A stretch of 64,000 bases of DNA from Actinomadura terrae (GCF_022751215.1 NZ_JAICDG010000006.1:310001-374000), one strand, 5' to 3'; counted from the stretch's first letter, positions 26,942 to 35,099 are shown. The notes: generated from the sequence alone by a model not told the origin. Numbers and translations: made by a program.

Positions 26942-26960
26942 GTTGTCCGTTCCGGACAAC
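26942..26960. promoter_or_regulatory. Perfect palindrome GTTGTCCGTTCCGGACAAC between pucR-type gene and aldolase
   Basis: Eight-base arms around TTC, 12 bp upstream of the regulator start and 110 bp from the aldolase start. A dimeric repressor or activator site is the obvious reading; PucR-type binding is inferred from position. Confidence 0.6.
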
Positions 26961-27069
26961 CGGGCGGGCGGTGGTTGGGCCGCCGCCCCCTAGCGTGCGG
27001 TCCGCCCGGCGGTGTTCGCTGGAGGAACCGGCGGTGTGCGCTGGGGAAGACGAGCCGAGGAGACCGCCG

Positions 27070-27864
27070 ATGCCCGACGAGGAGCAGCTGTTCGACAAGC
27101 TCGCCACCGACCTGATCTTCCGGCTGCCGCCGACCTTCGACGACGTCGCCGACGAGCGGCGGCACCGCAAGGAGCGCCTCGCCGCCGCGCTGCGGATCTT
27201 CGGCAAGTTCGGCTTCGAGGAGGGCGTCGCCGGGCACATCACCGCCCGCGACCCCGAGCGCGCCGACCATTTCTGGGTCAACCCGTTCGGGATGTCCTTC
27301 AAGCACGTCCGGGTCAGCGACCTGATCCTGGTGAACCACGAGGGGAAGGTCGTCGAGGGGCGCTACCACGTCAACGAGGCGGCGTTCGCGATCCACTCGC
27401 AGATCCACCAGGCGCGGCCGGGGGTCGTGGCGGCGGCGCACAGCCACTCCACGCACGGCCGCGCGCTGTCGGCGCTCGGCCGGACGCTGGAGCCGATCAC
27501 CCAGGACGTCTGCGCGTTCTACCAGGACCACGGGCTGTTCGACGACTACACCGGCGTCGTCACCGACGTGGAGGAGGGCAAGCGCATCGCCGCCGCCCTC
27601 GGCGACCACAAGGCCGTGATCCTGCGCAACCACGGGCTGCTGACCGTCGGCGACACCGTCGACGCCGCCGCCTGGTGGTTCATCACCATGGAGCGCTCGT
27701 GCCAGGTGCAGCTGCTCGCCCAGGCCGCCGGACGGGTCGTCCCGATCGAGCACGACGACGCCGTCCGCACCCACGAGCAGATCGGCAACGACCTGGTCGG
27801 CTGGATCAACTACCAGCCGCTGCACGACCAGATCGTCCGGGAGCAGCCCGACCTCCTGGACTGA
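27070..27864 (+). CDS. Class II aldolase/adducin family protein
   Basis: A 264-residue zinc-dependent aldolase-fold protein. Conserved elements are FEEGVAGHITARDPE, HFWVNPFGMSF, AHSHSTHGRALSALG (metal-binding His pair) and KAVILRNHGLLTVGDTVDAA (third metal His). Members cleave sugar phosphates or decarboxylate/dehydrate small sugars; this subgroup is often linked to degradation of aromatic or sugar-acid compounds, but the substrate is open. ATG 27070 follows GAGGAG. Regulated probably by the divergent PucR-type protein. Its stop is 3 bp from the end of the convergent MarR gene. Confidence 0.88.
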   Translation: MPDEEQLFDKLATDLIFRLPPTFDDVADERRHRKERLAAALRIFGKFGFEEGVAGHITARDPERADHFWVNPFGMSFKHVRVSDLILVNHEGKVVEGRYHVNEAAFAIHSQIHQARPGVVAAAHSHSTHGRALSALGRTLEPITQDVCAFYQDHGLFDDYTGVVTDVEEGKRIAAALGDHKAVILRNHGLLTVGDTVDAAAWWFITMERSCQVQLLAQAAGRVVPIEHDDAVRTHEQIGNDLVGWINYQPLHDQIVREQPDLLD

Positions 27865-27867
27865 CCC

Positions 27868-28404
27868 TCACTCGGGCGGCGACGCGTCAGGACGCGGGTC
27901 GTCGTGCGGGTGGGGGCGCGCGTTGTCGTGCGGGTCGGGGTGCGCGTCGGGGCGCGGGTCGTGGTGCGCCAGCAGGACGCGGACGATGCGCTCCAGCGCC
28001 GCCCTGTCCTGCGGGGCGAGCGGCGCGAGGAGCGCGGCGTCGAGTTCCGCCGCGCGTGCGGTGACCGCGTCGAGCTCGGCGCGTCCGGCGGCCGTCAACC
28101 CCACCGCGTACCGGCGGCGGTCGGCCGGGTCGCGGTCGCGCCGGACGAGCCCGGCCCCCTCCAGCCGCTTGGCGACCTCCACCAGGTCGCTCGGATCGAC
28201 GCGCAGCCGGGCTCCGAGGTCGCGCTGCGAGACGGGGCCGGAGTCGTCCAGCGCGGCCAGAACGGCGAAGTGCCACAGGCCGAGGTCGTGCTCGGCCATC
28301 ATCAGGCGCATCCGCTCCCGTCCGAGGCGGGCGACCCGCGCCAGCACGTACGTGGTGATTTCCAGCAGGCGCGGGGGCAGGCCTCCGGCGTCGTCAGCAT
28401 CCAT
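27868..28404 (-). CDS. MarR-family regulator with a His/Pro/Asp-rich tail
   Basis: A 178-residue winged-helix regulator: LGLWHFAVLAALDDSGPVSQ, RDLGARLRVDPSDLVEVAKRL as recognition helix, and the wing RRDRDPADRRRYAVGLTAAG. After about residue 145 a low-complexity tail rich in HPDP and PHDDPRPD repeats runs to the end; it is encoded by short GC-rich repeats and could bind metal or simply reflect repeat expansion at the 3' end. Divergent from a VOC-family gene with a palindrome in between; regulation of that gene is likely. Confidence 0.85.
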   Translation of the reverse strand: MDADDAGGLPPRLLEITTYVLARVARLGRERMRLMMAEHDLGLWHFAVLAALDDSGPVSQRDLGARLRVDPSDLVEVAKRLEGAGLVRRDRDPADRRRYAVGLTAAGRAELDAVTARAAELDAALLAPLAPQDRAALERIVRVLLAHHDPRPDAHPDPHDNARPHPHDDPRPDASPPE

Positions 28405-28421
28405 GGGGCTATCGTAGGGGA

Positions 28422-28438
28422 GCGCCAATCATTGGTGC
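28422..28438. promoter_or_regulatory. Palindrome GCGCCAATCATTGGTGC between marR-type and VOC genes
   Basis: CCAAT-C-ATTGG is perfect; the arms extend to 8 bases with one mismatch. It lies 18 bp upstream of the MarR start and 24 bp from the VOC start, ideal for control of both by a MarR dimer. Confidence 0.65.
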
Positions 28439-28461
28439 ACTCCCATGAATAGGAGAACGCG

Positions 28462-28863
28462 ATGGACGCCCTCTACCCCCGCCTGCTGGTCGACGACTTC
28501 GACCGGTGCGCCCGCTTCTATGCCGCCGCGCTGGAGGAACTGCTCGGCATCCAGCCGGTCAAGCTGCTGCCCGAGTTCGAGTACGCCAACTGGGACCTCA
28601 AGGACGAGTGCCTGCTGGTCCTCATGGGCCGCGCCCGCATGGCCGAGGCCGTCGGGACCGCCCACCTCCCCGCCCCCGCCGGGCTGGACCGCTCCATGCT
28701 CGTGTTCCGCGTGGACGACGTCGACGCCGCCGCCACGGCCCTCCGCGACCTCGGCGCCGAGCCCGTCACGGCCCCGCAGGACCGTCCCGACTGGGGACCC
28801 GGCCTGCGCACCGCCCACCTGCGCGACCCCGACGGCAACCTGCTGGAACTCCAGTCCTACTGA
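28462..28863 (+). CDS. VOC-family (glyoxalase/bleomycin-resistance fold) protein
   Basis: 133 residues with the two-repeat vicinal-oxygen-chelate fold: MDALYPRLLVDDFDRCARFY at the start of module 1, and RSMLVFRVDDVDAAATALRD, then RTAHLRDPDGNLLELQSY in module 2, where the Glu of LLELQ is a usual metal ligand. Such proteins are small dioxygenases, isomerases or drug-binding proteins. It is controlled presumably by the divergent MarR protein, whose ligand may be the enzyme's substrate. Three 9-bp repeats begin at its stop codon. Confidence 0.88.
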   Translation: MDALYPRLLVDDFDRCARFYAAALEELLGIQPVKLLPEFEYANWDLKDECLLVLMGRARMAEAVGTAHLPAPAGLDRSMLVFRVDDVDAAATALRDLGAEPVTAPQDRPDWGPGLRTAHLRDPDGNLLELQSY

Positions 28864-28886
28864 CCGCCCTGACCGCCCTGACCGCC
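28860..28886. repeat. Three tandem CTGACCGCC repeats over the VOC stop codon
   Basis: Exact 9-bp copies at 28860, 28869 and 28878; the first includes the TGA stop of the VOC gene. Looser copies (CTGACCGTG, CTGACCGCT) follow at about 28940-28958. Each unit could act as a further in-frame TGA. Confidence 0.8.
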
Positions 28887-28985
28887 GGGCCGGGCTGATC
28901 GGGCCGCCCCGACCGCTGGCCGGGCCCGCCGGGCGCCCTGACCGTGCTGACCGCTCTGGACGTCGCCGGGCCGTCGCCGGGGCGC

Positions 28986-30428
28986 CTACTGGTCGGGGAG
29001 GTCGGGCTCGGTGAACGGCAGCAGCACCTGGAAGCGGGTGTCGCCCGGCAGCGACTCGACCCGGATGTCGCCGCCGTGCCGGTCGGCGACGATCCGCCAG
29101 GAGATGTCGAGGCCGAGGCCCGTCCCCTGCCCGACCGGCTTGGTGGTGAAGAACGGCGTGAAGATCCGGGTGAGGTTCTCCTCCGGGATGCCGACGCCGG
29201 TGTCGCCGATCTCGACCAGCGCGTGGTCGTTCTCGCGCACCGTCCGGACGGTGAGGGTGCCCTCGCCGCCCATCGCGTACAGCGCGTTGACGATCAGGTT
29301 GGTCCACACCTGGTTCAGCTCCGCCGCGTAGACCGGCACCGGCGGCAGGTCCGCGTCGTAGTCGGTCTTCACGGTCACGTCCGGGCCGATCTTGCGCCGG
29401 AGCATGGTGAGCGTGCTGTCGATCAGCTCGCGCAGGTCGGCCCGCTGGTAGGCGGCGCGGTCGAGCTGGGAGTACTGGCGCGCCGAGTCCAGGAGCGCGG
29501 TGATCCGCCCCGTCGCCTCGGAGATCTCCGCCTGGAGCTGGGCGACCTCCAGCACCTCGGCCAGCCACCGCACCGCCGCCGGCAGGTGCTCGCCCGCCGC
29601 CTCGGCGACCTGCCCGGCCTGCTCGACGCCGACCCCGGCGGCGACCAGGCCGGGCGCGAGCTCCCACGCGTCCGGGACGCCGTGCTCCTCCAGCCAGTCG
29701 CCCAGTTCGTCCTCGGCGTCGCTGACCTCCAGCGGGCTCCGCCGCCCGGACGGCGCCGCGGGCAGCACCGGGCGCAGCGACACCAGCGCGCTCAGATGCG
29801 TGCAGTCGACGCCGCGCGCCGCGAGGTCGGCCAGGCTCATCTGGGCGCCGAGCAACCGGTCGCCGAGCTCCGCGCTGGCCCGCGCGGCGGCCGCCGCCGG
29901 GTTGTTCAGCTCGTGGGTCAGCCCCGCGGTGATCGTGCCGAGCGCGGCCAGCCGCTCGCGCTGGTCCACGGTGCGGCGCAGGTTGCTCATCCCGAAGAAG
30001 ATCCCGGCGAGCAGGTGCGTGGCCATCGGGAACCACTTGCGGACCGCCTTGCCGAACTTGCGCGCGGGCAGCACGAAGATCCGGGTCGGCCGCGTCGCCC
30101 GCAGCGTGTGCTGGTACTTCTGCTCGATCTGGTCGTCCAGGTACGCCTGGACGGCGCCCCCGTAGGTGCCCGCGCGCGACGTCCGGTTGATCTCGACGAT
30201 GTGCCCCCGGACGTTCTGGGTCATCACCATCTCGCCGTCCAGCAGCACGTACAGGAACTCGGCGGGCTCGCCCTGCGCGCAGATCACGCCGTCCGCCGGG
30301 AGCTCCTCGACCGTCCCGCACACCGAGAGCCAGGCCAGCTTCTCCTCGTCGAGGTCCTCGAAGAGGAACAGCCCGCGCAACTCCTCCGGTGTCGCCGTCC
30401 CCACGCGCCCGCCCTCCGCTTCGCTCAT
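28986..30428 (-). CDS. Cyclic-nucleotide-binding-domain sensor histidine kinase
   Basis: A 480-residue soluble kinase. Residues about 18-135 form a cNMP-binding (CAP/CRP-like) domain: LFEDLDEEKLAWLSVCG, ICAQGEPAEFLYVLLDGEMV and a hinge helix. Then comes the phosphoacceptor region LGTITAGLTHELNNPAAAA with His172, and the ATPase domain with N box QVWTNLIVNALYAM, G1 EIGDTGVGIPEEN, F box IFTPFFTTKP and G2 GTGLGLDISWRIV. No membrane helix, so it senses an intracellular signal. Its start overlaps the stop of the upstream flavoprotein gene (ATGA at 30425-30428), so the two are co-translated; the receiver domain in that partner is its expected phosphorylation target. The typical phosphate-cassette Arg of cAMP binding is not obvious, so the ligand is uncertain. 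Confidence 0.9.
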   Translation of the reverse strand: MSEAEGGRVGTATPEELRGLFLFEDLDEEKLAWLSVCGTVEELPADGVICAQGEPAEFLYVLLDGEMVMTQNVRGHIVEINRTSRAGTYGGAVQAYLDDQIEQKYQHTLRATRPTRIFVLPARKFGKAVRKWFPMATHLLAGIFFGMSNLRRTVDQRERLAALGTITAGLTHELNNPAAAAARASAELGDRLLGAQMSLADLAARGVDCTHLSALVSLRPVLPAAPSGRRSPLEVSDAEDELGDWLEEHGVPDAWELAPGLVAAGVGVEQAGQVAEAAGEHLPAAVRWLAEVLEVAQLQAEISEATGRITALLDSARQYSQLDRAAYQRADLRELIDSTLTMLRRKIGPDVTVKTDYDADLPPVPVYAAELNQVWTNLIVNALYAMGGEGTLTVRTVRENDHALVEIGDTGVGIPEENLTRIFTPFFTTKPVGQGTGLGLDISWRIVADRHGGDIRVESLPGDTRFQVLLPFTEPDLPDQ

Positions 30429-32071
30429 GCCTGCTCCAGATAACGGTGGACGAGGGCGACGGCCATCGCGCCGTCGCCGACGGCGGAGGCGACGCGCTTC
30501 ATCGACTCCGAGCGGACGTCCCCCGCGGCGAACACGCCGGGGACGCTGGTCTCCAAGTGGTAGGGCTGGCGGGCGAGCGGCCAGCGGGCCGGGCGGCGGC
30601 CCCCCGCCACCAGGTCGGGGCCCGTCAGCACGTAGCCGCGCTGGTCGCGCTCCACGTAGCCGTCCAGCCAGCCGGTGCCGGGTTCGGCGCCGATGAACAC
30701 GAACAGCCAGTGCGCGTCGATCGTCCGCAGCCCGTCCGGCCACTGGAGGGTGAGCCGCTCCAGCCGGTCGGCGCCCTCCACGCCGCAGACGGTCTTGCCG
30801 GCGTGCACCTCGATATTGGGCGTGGCGGCGATCTGCTCGACCAGGTAGTGCGACATCGACCTCTCCAGGCCGTCCGCCCGGACGATGATGTGCACCCGCT
30901 TGGCGTACTTGGCCAGGTGCACCGCGGCCTGCCCGGCGGAGTTGGCGCCGCCGACGATCGCGACCTCCTCGTCCGCGCAGGACGGCGCCTCGGTGAGCGC
31001 GGCGCCGTAGTAGACGCCGCGTCCGACGAAGTCGTCCACGCCCGGCGCGGACAGCCGCCGGTACGACACGCCGGTCGCGAGGATGACGGCGTGCGCGGCG
31101 ATCTCCGTGCCGTCCGACAGCCGGGCGACGCGGGCGGTGCCGCGCGACTCCAGCGCGGCCACCTCGCCCGCCTGGAGCAGCTCGGCCCCGAACCGGTCGG
31201 CCTGCCGCCGGGCCCGGTCGGCGAGCTGCGCGCCCGACACGCCGTCGGGGAAGCCGAGGTAGTTCTCGATGCGGGAGCTCTGCCCCGCCTGCCCGCCGAG
31301 CGCGCGCCGCTCGACGACCACGGTCTTCAGCCCCTCGGACGCCCCGTACACCGCCGCGCCCAGCCCGGACGGCCCTCCCCCGACGACGATCAGGTCGTAG
31401 AACCCGGTGGACGGCGTGGTCGGCAGCCCGATCGCCGCCGCCAGCTCCGCGTCCGAGGGCGCGGCCAGCACGGCGCCGTCCGACGTCACGACCAGCGGCA
31501 GCTCCGGCTCCCCGGCCGCTGCGACCAGCTCCGCGCCCTCCGGGTCGCCGTCCAGCAACCAGGTGTAGGGCACCTGGTGCCGCGCGAGGAAGTCGCGGAC
31601 CTCGTAGGAGCGGGCGGACCAGCGGTGCCCGACCACCCGCAGCTCGCCGGGCAGCCGCCGGTCGGCGCGCTCCCAGGCGTCGAGCTGCGCGTCGATCACC
31701 GGGTAGAACTTCTCCTCCGGCGGGTTCCACGGCTTGAGCAGGTAGTGGTCGAGGTCCACCACGTTGATCGCGCGGATCGCGGCGTCGGTGTCGGCGTAGG
31801 CGGTCAGCAGGACGCGGCGGGCGAACGGGAACAGGTCCATGGCCCGCTCCAGGAACTCCACGCCGGTCATCTCCGGCATCCGGTGGTCGGCGAGCAGCAT
31901 GGCGGTGTCGTCGCCGCGCAGCCGCAGCTCGCCCAGCGCGTCCAGGGCCTGCGGACCGGACTCCGCGCGGACGATCCGGTACGAACCGGCATACCTGCGG
32001 CGCAGGTCCCTGGCGACGGCCCGGGACACGCCGGGATCATCGTCGACCGTCAGCAGGACAGGTTTGGACAC
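30425..32071 (-). CDS. Receiver domain fused to a thioredoxin-reductase-like FAD oxidoreductase
   Basis: 548 residues from GTG 32071 (GAGGGAG six bases upstream). Residues 1-130 are a response-regulator receiver: VLLTVDDDPGVSR (acid pocket Asp10-12), phosphoacceptor Asp62 in LLADHRMPEMTG, LLTAYAD and Lys in LLKPWNPP. A thioredoxin-like segment follows (about 150-230: VRDFLARHQVPYTWLLDGDP). The rest is a class II pyridine nucleotide-disulfide oxidoreductase: FAD site LIVVGGGPSGLGAAVYGA, GGQAGQSSRIENYLGFP, NAD(P)H site VAIVGGANSAGQAAVHLA and VFAAGDVRSESMKRVASAVG. The redox CxxC of true thioredoxin reductase is absent: the region reads EAPSCADEEVAIVGG with one Cys. It is first in an operon with the cNMP-binding histidine kinase. 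Phosphorylation probably controls flavin chemistry or vice versa. Confidence 0.9.
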   Translation of the reverse strand: MSKPVLLTVDDDPGVSRAVARDLRRRYAGSYRIVRAESGPQALDALGELRLRGDDTAMLLADHRMPEMTGVEFLERAMDLFPFARRVLLTAYADTDAAIRAINVVDLDHYLLKPWNPPEEKFYPVIDAQLDAWERADRRLPGELRVVGHRWSARSYEVRDFLARHQVPYTWLLDGDPEGAELVAAAGEPELPLVVTSDGAVLAAPSDAELAAAIGLPTTPSTGFYDLIVVGGGPSGLGAAVYGASEGLKTVVVERRALGGQAGQSSRIENYLGFPDGVSGAQLADRARRQADRFGAELLQAGEVAALESRGTARVARLSDGTEIAAHAVILATGVSYRRLSAPGVDDFVGRGVYYGAALTEAPSCADEEVAIVGGANSAGQAAVHLAKYAKRVHIIVRADGLERSMSHYLVEQIAATPNIEVHAGKTVCGVEGADRLERLTLQWPDGLRTIDAHWLFVFIGAEPGTGWLDGYVERDQRGYVLTGPDLVAGGRRPARWPLARQPYHLETSVPGVFAAGDVRSESMKRVASAVGDGAMAVALVHRYLEQA

Positions 32072-32175
32072 CGCGTCTCCCTCGATCCGTACATCCCCGC
32101 CCAAAGCCTACGTCGATCCAGGTGGTCCGCACCCCGCCGCCCCCGCGCCGGACCGCGATCGGTCATGATGCGGGA

Positions 32176-33222
32176 ATGGACCTGCGTGTTGCGCTGATCG
32201 GCTACGGCACCGGCGGCTCGGTGTTCCACGCCCCGCTGATCTCCTCGGTGCCGGGCATGCGGCTGGCCGCGGTGGTCACGGCGAACCCGGAGCGGCAGCG
32301 GGCCGTCCGGGACCGCTACCCCGGCGCCAAGGTCCTCGCGGGCGCCGACCGGCTGTGGGAGGTCTCCGGCGCCTACGACCTGGTCGTGGTGGCGGCGCCG
32401 AACCGGCAGCACGTCCCGCTGGCGCGGACGGCGCTGACCTCGGGCGTCGCCGTCGTGCTGGACAAGCCGATCGCGGCGACCGCCGCCGACGCCCGCTCGC
32501 TCGCCGCGCTCAGCGCCGTCCGCGGCCTGCCGGTGATCCCGTTCCACAACCGCCGCTGGGACGGCGACTACCGCACCCTGTACCGGCTGGCCGCGTCCGG
32601 CGCGCTCGGCGACGTCCTGCGGTTCGAGTCGCGCTTCGAGCGCTGGCGTCCGGAGGTGCGCGAGGGCTGGAAGGAGAGCGGCGACCCCCGCGACGCGGGC
32701 GGCGTGCTGTACGACCTCGGCCCGCACCTGATCGACCAGGCGGTCACGCTGTTCGGCCGCCCGGAGCGGGTCTACGCCGAGATCGACGCGCGCCGCCGGG
32801 GCGCCGCCGTGCCCGACGACGTGTTCGTGGCCCTCACGCACCGGGGCGGGGTCCGCTCCCACCTGTGGATCAGCGCGACCGCCGCCGACCTCGGCCCGCG
32901 CTTCCGCGTCCTCGGGAGCCGCGCGTCCTACACGGTCGGTGGCATGGACGGCCAGGAGGCCGCGCTCCGCGCCGGACGCACGCCCCTCGACCCGGGCTAC
33001 GGCGTCACGCCGCCCCCGTCCTACGGGCGGCTCGGCACCCCCGGCGAGGACCGCCCCGAACCCACCGAACCGGGCGCCTACCAGGACTTCTACGCCGCCG
33101 TGGCCCGCACCCTGCGCGGCGAGGCGCCCCCACCGGTCACACTCGCGGACGCGATCACCGGCCTGGAGATCATCGAAGCGGCCCACCGCTCCGCCCACGA
33201 CGGCACGACGATCGACCTCTGA
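32176..33222 (+). CDS. Gfo/Idh/MocA-family NAD(P)-dependent oxidoreductase
   Basis: 348 residues. The N-terminal Rossmann domain begins VALIGYGTGGSVFHAPL and contains LVVVAAPNRQHVPLARTAL and the family EKP-type motif as LDKPIAAT. The C-terminal domain has VIPFHNRRWDGDYRTLYRL and DPRDAGGVLYDLGPHLIDQA, where the H of GPHLIDQ is the usual catalytic/structural His. It should oxidise or reduce a sugar or cyclitol; the YdgJ-like substrate range is open. Divergent from the two-component unit on its left. Confidence 0.9.
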   Translation: MDLRVALIGYGTGGSVFHAPLISSVPGMRLAAVVTANPERQRAVRDRYPGAKVLAGADRLWEVSGAYDLVVVAAPNRQHVPLARTALTSGVAVVLDKPIAATAADARSLAALSAVRGLPVIPFHNRRWDGDYRTLYRLAASGALGDVLRFESRFERWRPEVREGWKESGDPRDAGGVLYDLGPHLIDQAVTLFGRPERVYAEIDARRRGAAVPDDVFVALTHRGGVRSHLWISATAADLGPRFRVLGSRASYTVGGMDGQEAALRAGRTPLDPGYGVTPPPSYGRLGTPGEDRPEPTEPGAYQDFYAAVARTLRGEAPPPVTLADAITGLEIIEAAHRSAHDGTTIDL

Positions 33223-33353
33223 CCGGCAGGGCTCGGCCACCGGAGCAGGGCGCGCACCACCAGGAAGCGGCCGGATCACCTGAAGGCGGCACTCGTTTCG
33301 AGGGCGCGGCCGCACCACGGCCAAGCCACAGCATGGGCCAGCGGGCGGACGCG

Positions 33354-34394
33354 TCAGAGGACGGAGACGTGGACGTGGTCGAAGTGGTTCGCGGTGATGC
33401 CGCCGCGGTCCTCCATCTGGCGCCAGCCGCCGCTGCCGCGCATGTCGTAGATGCGCTGCCGCCAGATGACGTACTTGATGCCGAGCCGGGACGCGTTGCT
33501 GATGACGTACTGGGCGACCTGGTCGCCGTGGGCCTGCGCGGAGGCGCTCGGCATCTTGCCGCCGGTGCTCTCCATGAAATCGCAGGCGCGGCCGGAGCCG
33601 TGGTCCTGCGGGTCGCCGGGGCGGGCGCAGCCGATGGTGGGGAAGGGCCCGAACCTGCCGTCGATCGCGAGGAGCGCGGTCCGCATGCGGGCCGTCATGG
33701 AGTTGCCGACGATGGGCGACTTGGCGCCGCTGGCGCCGTCGGGGCGTCCGCCGCCGGTGGGCGCCTTGGTCTTGGTCGCCTCGGGCTTGTACTTGGCGAG
33801 CAGCTTCTTGACGCGGGCGCGCTGGCCCTCCAGGTCCTCGATCTCGCGGCGGACCTCGTCGAGCTTCGACGTCGCGGTGCTGCGCGACTGGGTCGCCTTG
33901 GCGCTCAGCGCCTCCAGGTTCTGGACGCGGCGGCCGTTGTTGCGGCTGATGTGCTCGATGACGCTGGCGTCGTGGATGGCGCCGGACGGCTCGTTGGCGG
34001 TGACGATCGAGGTCACGTCGAGGCGGCCGGTCATGTAGCTGGTGGAGGCCAGCCTCGCGACGTCGGCGCGGGCGGTCTCGTAGTCCCGCCCGGCGCGCGC
34101 GGCGTCCGCGCCCGCGCGCTCGGCGGCCTTCTTCGCCTGCTCCAGCGAGACGAGTTCGCCGCGGTATTCCTTCGACAGCTTCTCGGCGCGCTTCTGGAGC
34201 TTCGCGTACTCCTTCTTCAGGTCCTTCTTCGGCGCCTCCGGGGCGCGCGCGGCGGACCCGGGGCCGGGCGGCAGCGCCGCCGACACCCCCACGGCGAGGA
34301 CGAGCGCCGTGAGGCGCCGCGCCGCCCTGCGGCGCCCGGAGGGGGGCTCCGGCCTTCCGCGCGTGGTGCTGCCGGGGGGATCGAGGGCCGCCAC
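33354..34394 (-). CDS. Secreted coiled-coil protein with C-terminal peptidoglycan-type domain
   Basis: 346 residues. A long basic N-terminus precedes a hydrophobic stretch (RRLTALVLAVGVSAALPPG), consistent with a signal peptide. Residues about 55-225 are a charged coiled coil (KKEYAKLQKRAEKLSKEYRG, LEALSAKATQSRSTATSK, DEVRREIEDLEGQRARVKKL) as in the N-halves of actinobacterial cell-wall hydrolases. The C-terminal domain (SMTARMRTALLAID, CARPGDPQDHGSGRACDFM, ISNASRLGIKYVIWRQRIYD, NHFDHVHVSVL) has conserved His/Asp of the ARB_07466-like fold, seen attached to such coiled coils. It probably acts at the wall. GTG start after AGGAG. The HNH gene upstream ends in its own terminator. Confidence 0.8.
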   Translation of the reverse strand: MAALDPPGSTTRGRPEPPSGRRRAARRLTALVLAVGVSAALPPGPGSAARAPEAPKKDLKKEYAKLQKRAEKLSKEYRGELVSLEQAKKAAERAGADAARAGRDYETARADVARLASTSYMTGRLDVTSIVTANEPSGAIHDASVIEHISRNNGRRVQNLEALSAKATQSRSTATSKLDEVRREIEDLEGQRARVKKLLAKYKPEATKTKAPTGGGRPDGASGAKSPIVGNSMTARMRTALLAIDGRFGPFPTIGCARPGDPQDHGSGRACDFMESTGGKMPSASAQAHGDQVAQYVISNASRLGIKYVIWRQRIYDMRGSGGWRQMEDRGGITANHFDHVHVSVL

Positions 34395-34506
34395 AGATCT
34401 CTCCTAGATAACAAACCTCAAGATTGGCGGCACGCTACCACAATCACCCATTTCACCTCATAAGCTTCAAAAAACACACAGAGTCACGCGAACGTCACGC
34501 GCCTCG

Positions 34507-34539
34507 GGGGCCGGGCCGCCCGATGGACGTCCCGGCCCC
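34507..34539 (-). terminator. Terminator after the HNH endonuclease gene
   Basis: GGGGCCGGG and CCCGGCCCC form a perfect 9-bp stem with a 15-nt loop, 21 bp past the HNH gene stop, on the minus strand. Confidence 0.65.
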
Positions 34540-34559
34540 TCCCCCGTCGCGCCGGACGG

Positions 34560-35000
34560 TCACCCCCCGACGAGCTCCTCCCAGCGCGGCACGCGCGGCT
34601 CCCACAGCAGCCGGAGCCCGGCCTCGGCGGGCGTCCGGTTCGCCTTGCGGTTGTTGCACCTGCCGCAGGCCAGCACCGTGTTCTCCCAGGTGTCCCCGCC
34701 GCCGCGCGACTGCGGGTGCACATGGTCGATGGTGTTGCCGCGCTTGCCGCAGTAGCCGCAGCGACCCAGGTCGCGCAGGTACACCCCGCGCTTGCTCCAC
34801 GGCGGGCGCCTGCCGTGCCGCCAGCGCATCGCGACGTACCTGACCAGCCTCAGGACCCGCGGCACGGGAAAACGGCCGATGGTCCGGCCCTCCTCCGCCT
34901 CCTCGACGACGGCCACCTCGCGCACCAGCATGCGGATGGCGTGCCGCAGGTCCACCTTCTGTAAGGGCTCGTACGACGCGTTCAGGACGAGCACGTTCAC
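34560..35000 (-). CDS. HNH endonuclease family protein
   Basis: A 146-residue protein of the small actinobacterial HNH family. It starts VNVLVLNASYEPLQKVDLRH and has the helical part AIRMLVREVAVVEEAEEG, then the zinc-knuckle nuclease site CGYCGKRGNTIDHVHPQSRG followed by W.NTVLACGRCNNRKANRTP. The four Cys in two CxxC pairs and the DHVHP with downstream Asn/His make a complete HNH site. GTG 35000 follows GGAGGTGACCCG. It lies 28 bp downstream of tRNA-Asn on the same strand. The family is widely conserved in actinomycetes next to housekeeping genes rather than in defence islands; its role is unknown. Confidence 0.92.
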   Translation of the reverse strand: MNVLVLNASYEPLQKVDLRHAIRMLVREVAVVEEAEEGRTIGRFPVPRVLRLVRYVAMRWRHGRRPPWSKRGVYLRDLGRCGYCGKRGNTIDHVHPQSRGGGDTWENTVLACGRCNNRKANRTPAEAGLRLLWEPRVPRWEELVGG

Positions 35001-35028
35001 CGGGTCACCTCCAAGCCCGCGCGTGCCG

Positions 35029-35099
35029 CTCCTCCACCAGGATTCGAACCTGGATATCCGCATTAACAGTGCGGCGTTCTGCCGTTGAACTACGAAGGA
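35029..35099 (-). tRNA. tRNA-Asn (anticodon GTT)
   Basis: The minus strand folds as a tRNA. Acceptor TCCTTCG pairs with TGGAGGA, followed by discriminator G at 35029. The anticodon stem is CCGCA/TGCGG with loop CTGTTAA (anticodon complement at 35065-35067), and the T arm is CCAGG-TTCGAAT-CCTGG. The 3' CCA is not encoded. Confidence 0.95.

Noticed and set aside
34560..35000. HNH gene as part of a restriction or phage-defence system
   Set aside because: It matches the small conserved actinobacterial HNH family and has no restriction, methylase or phage genes near it.
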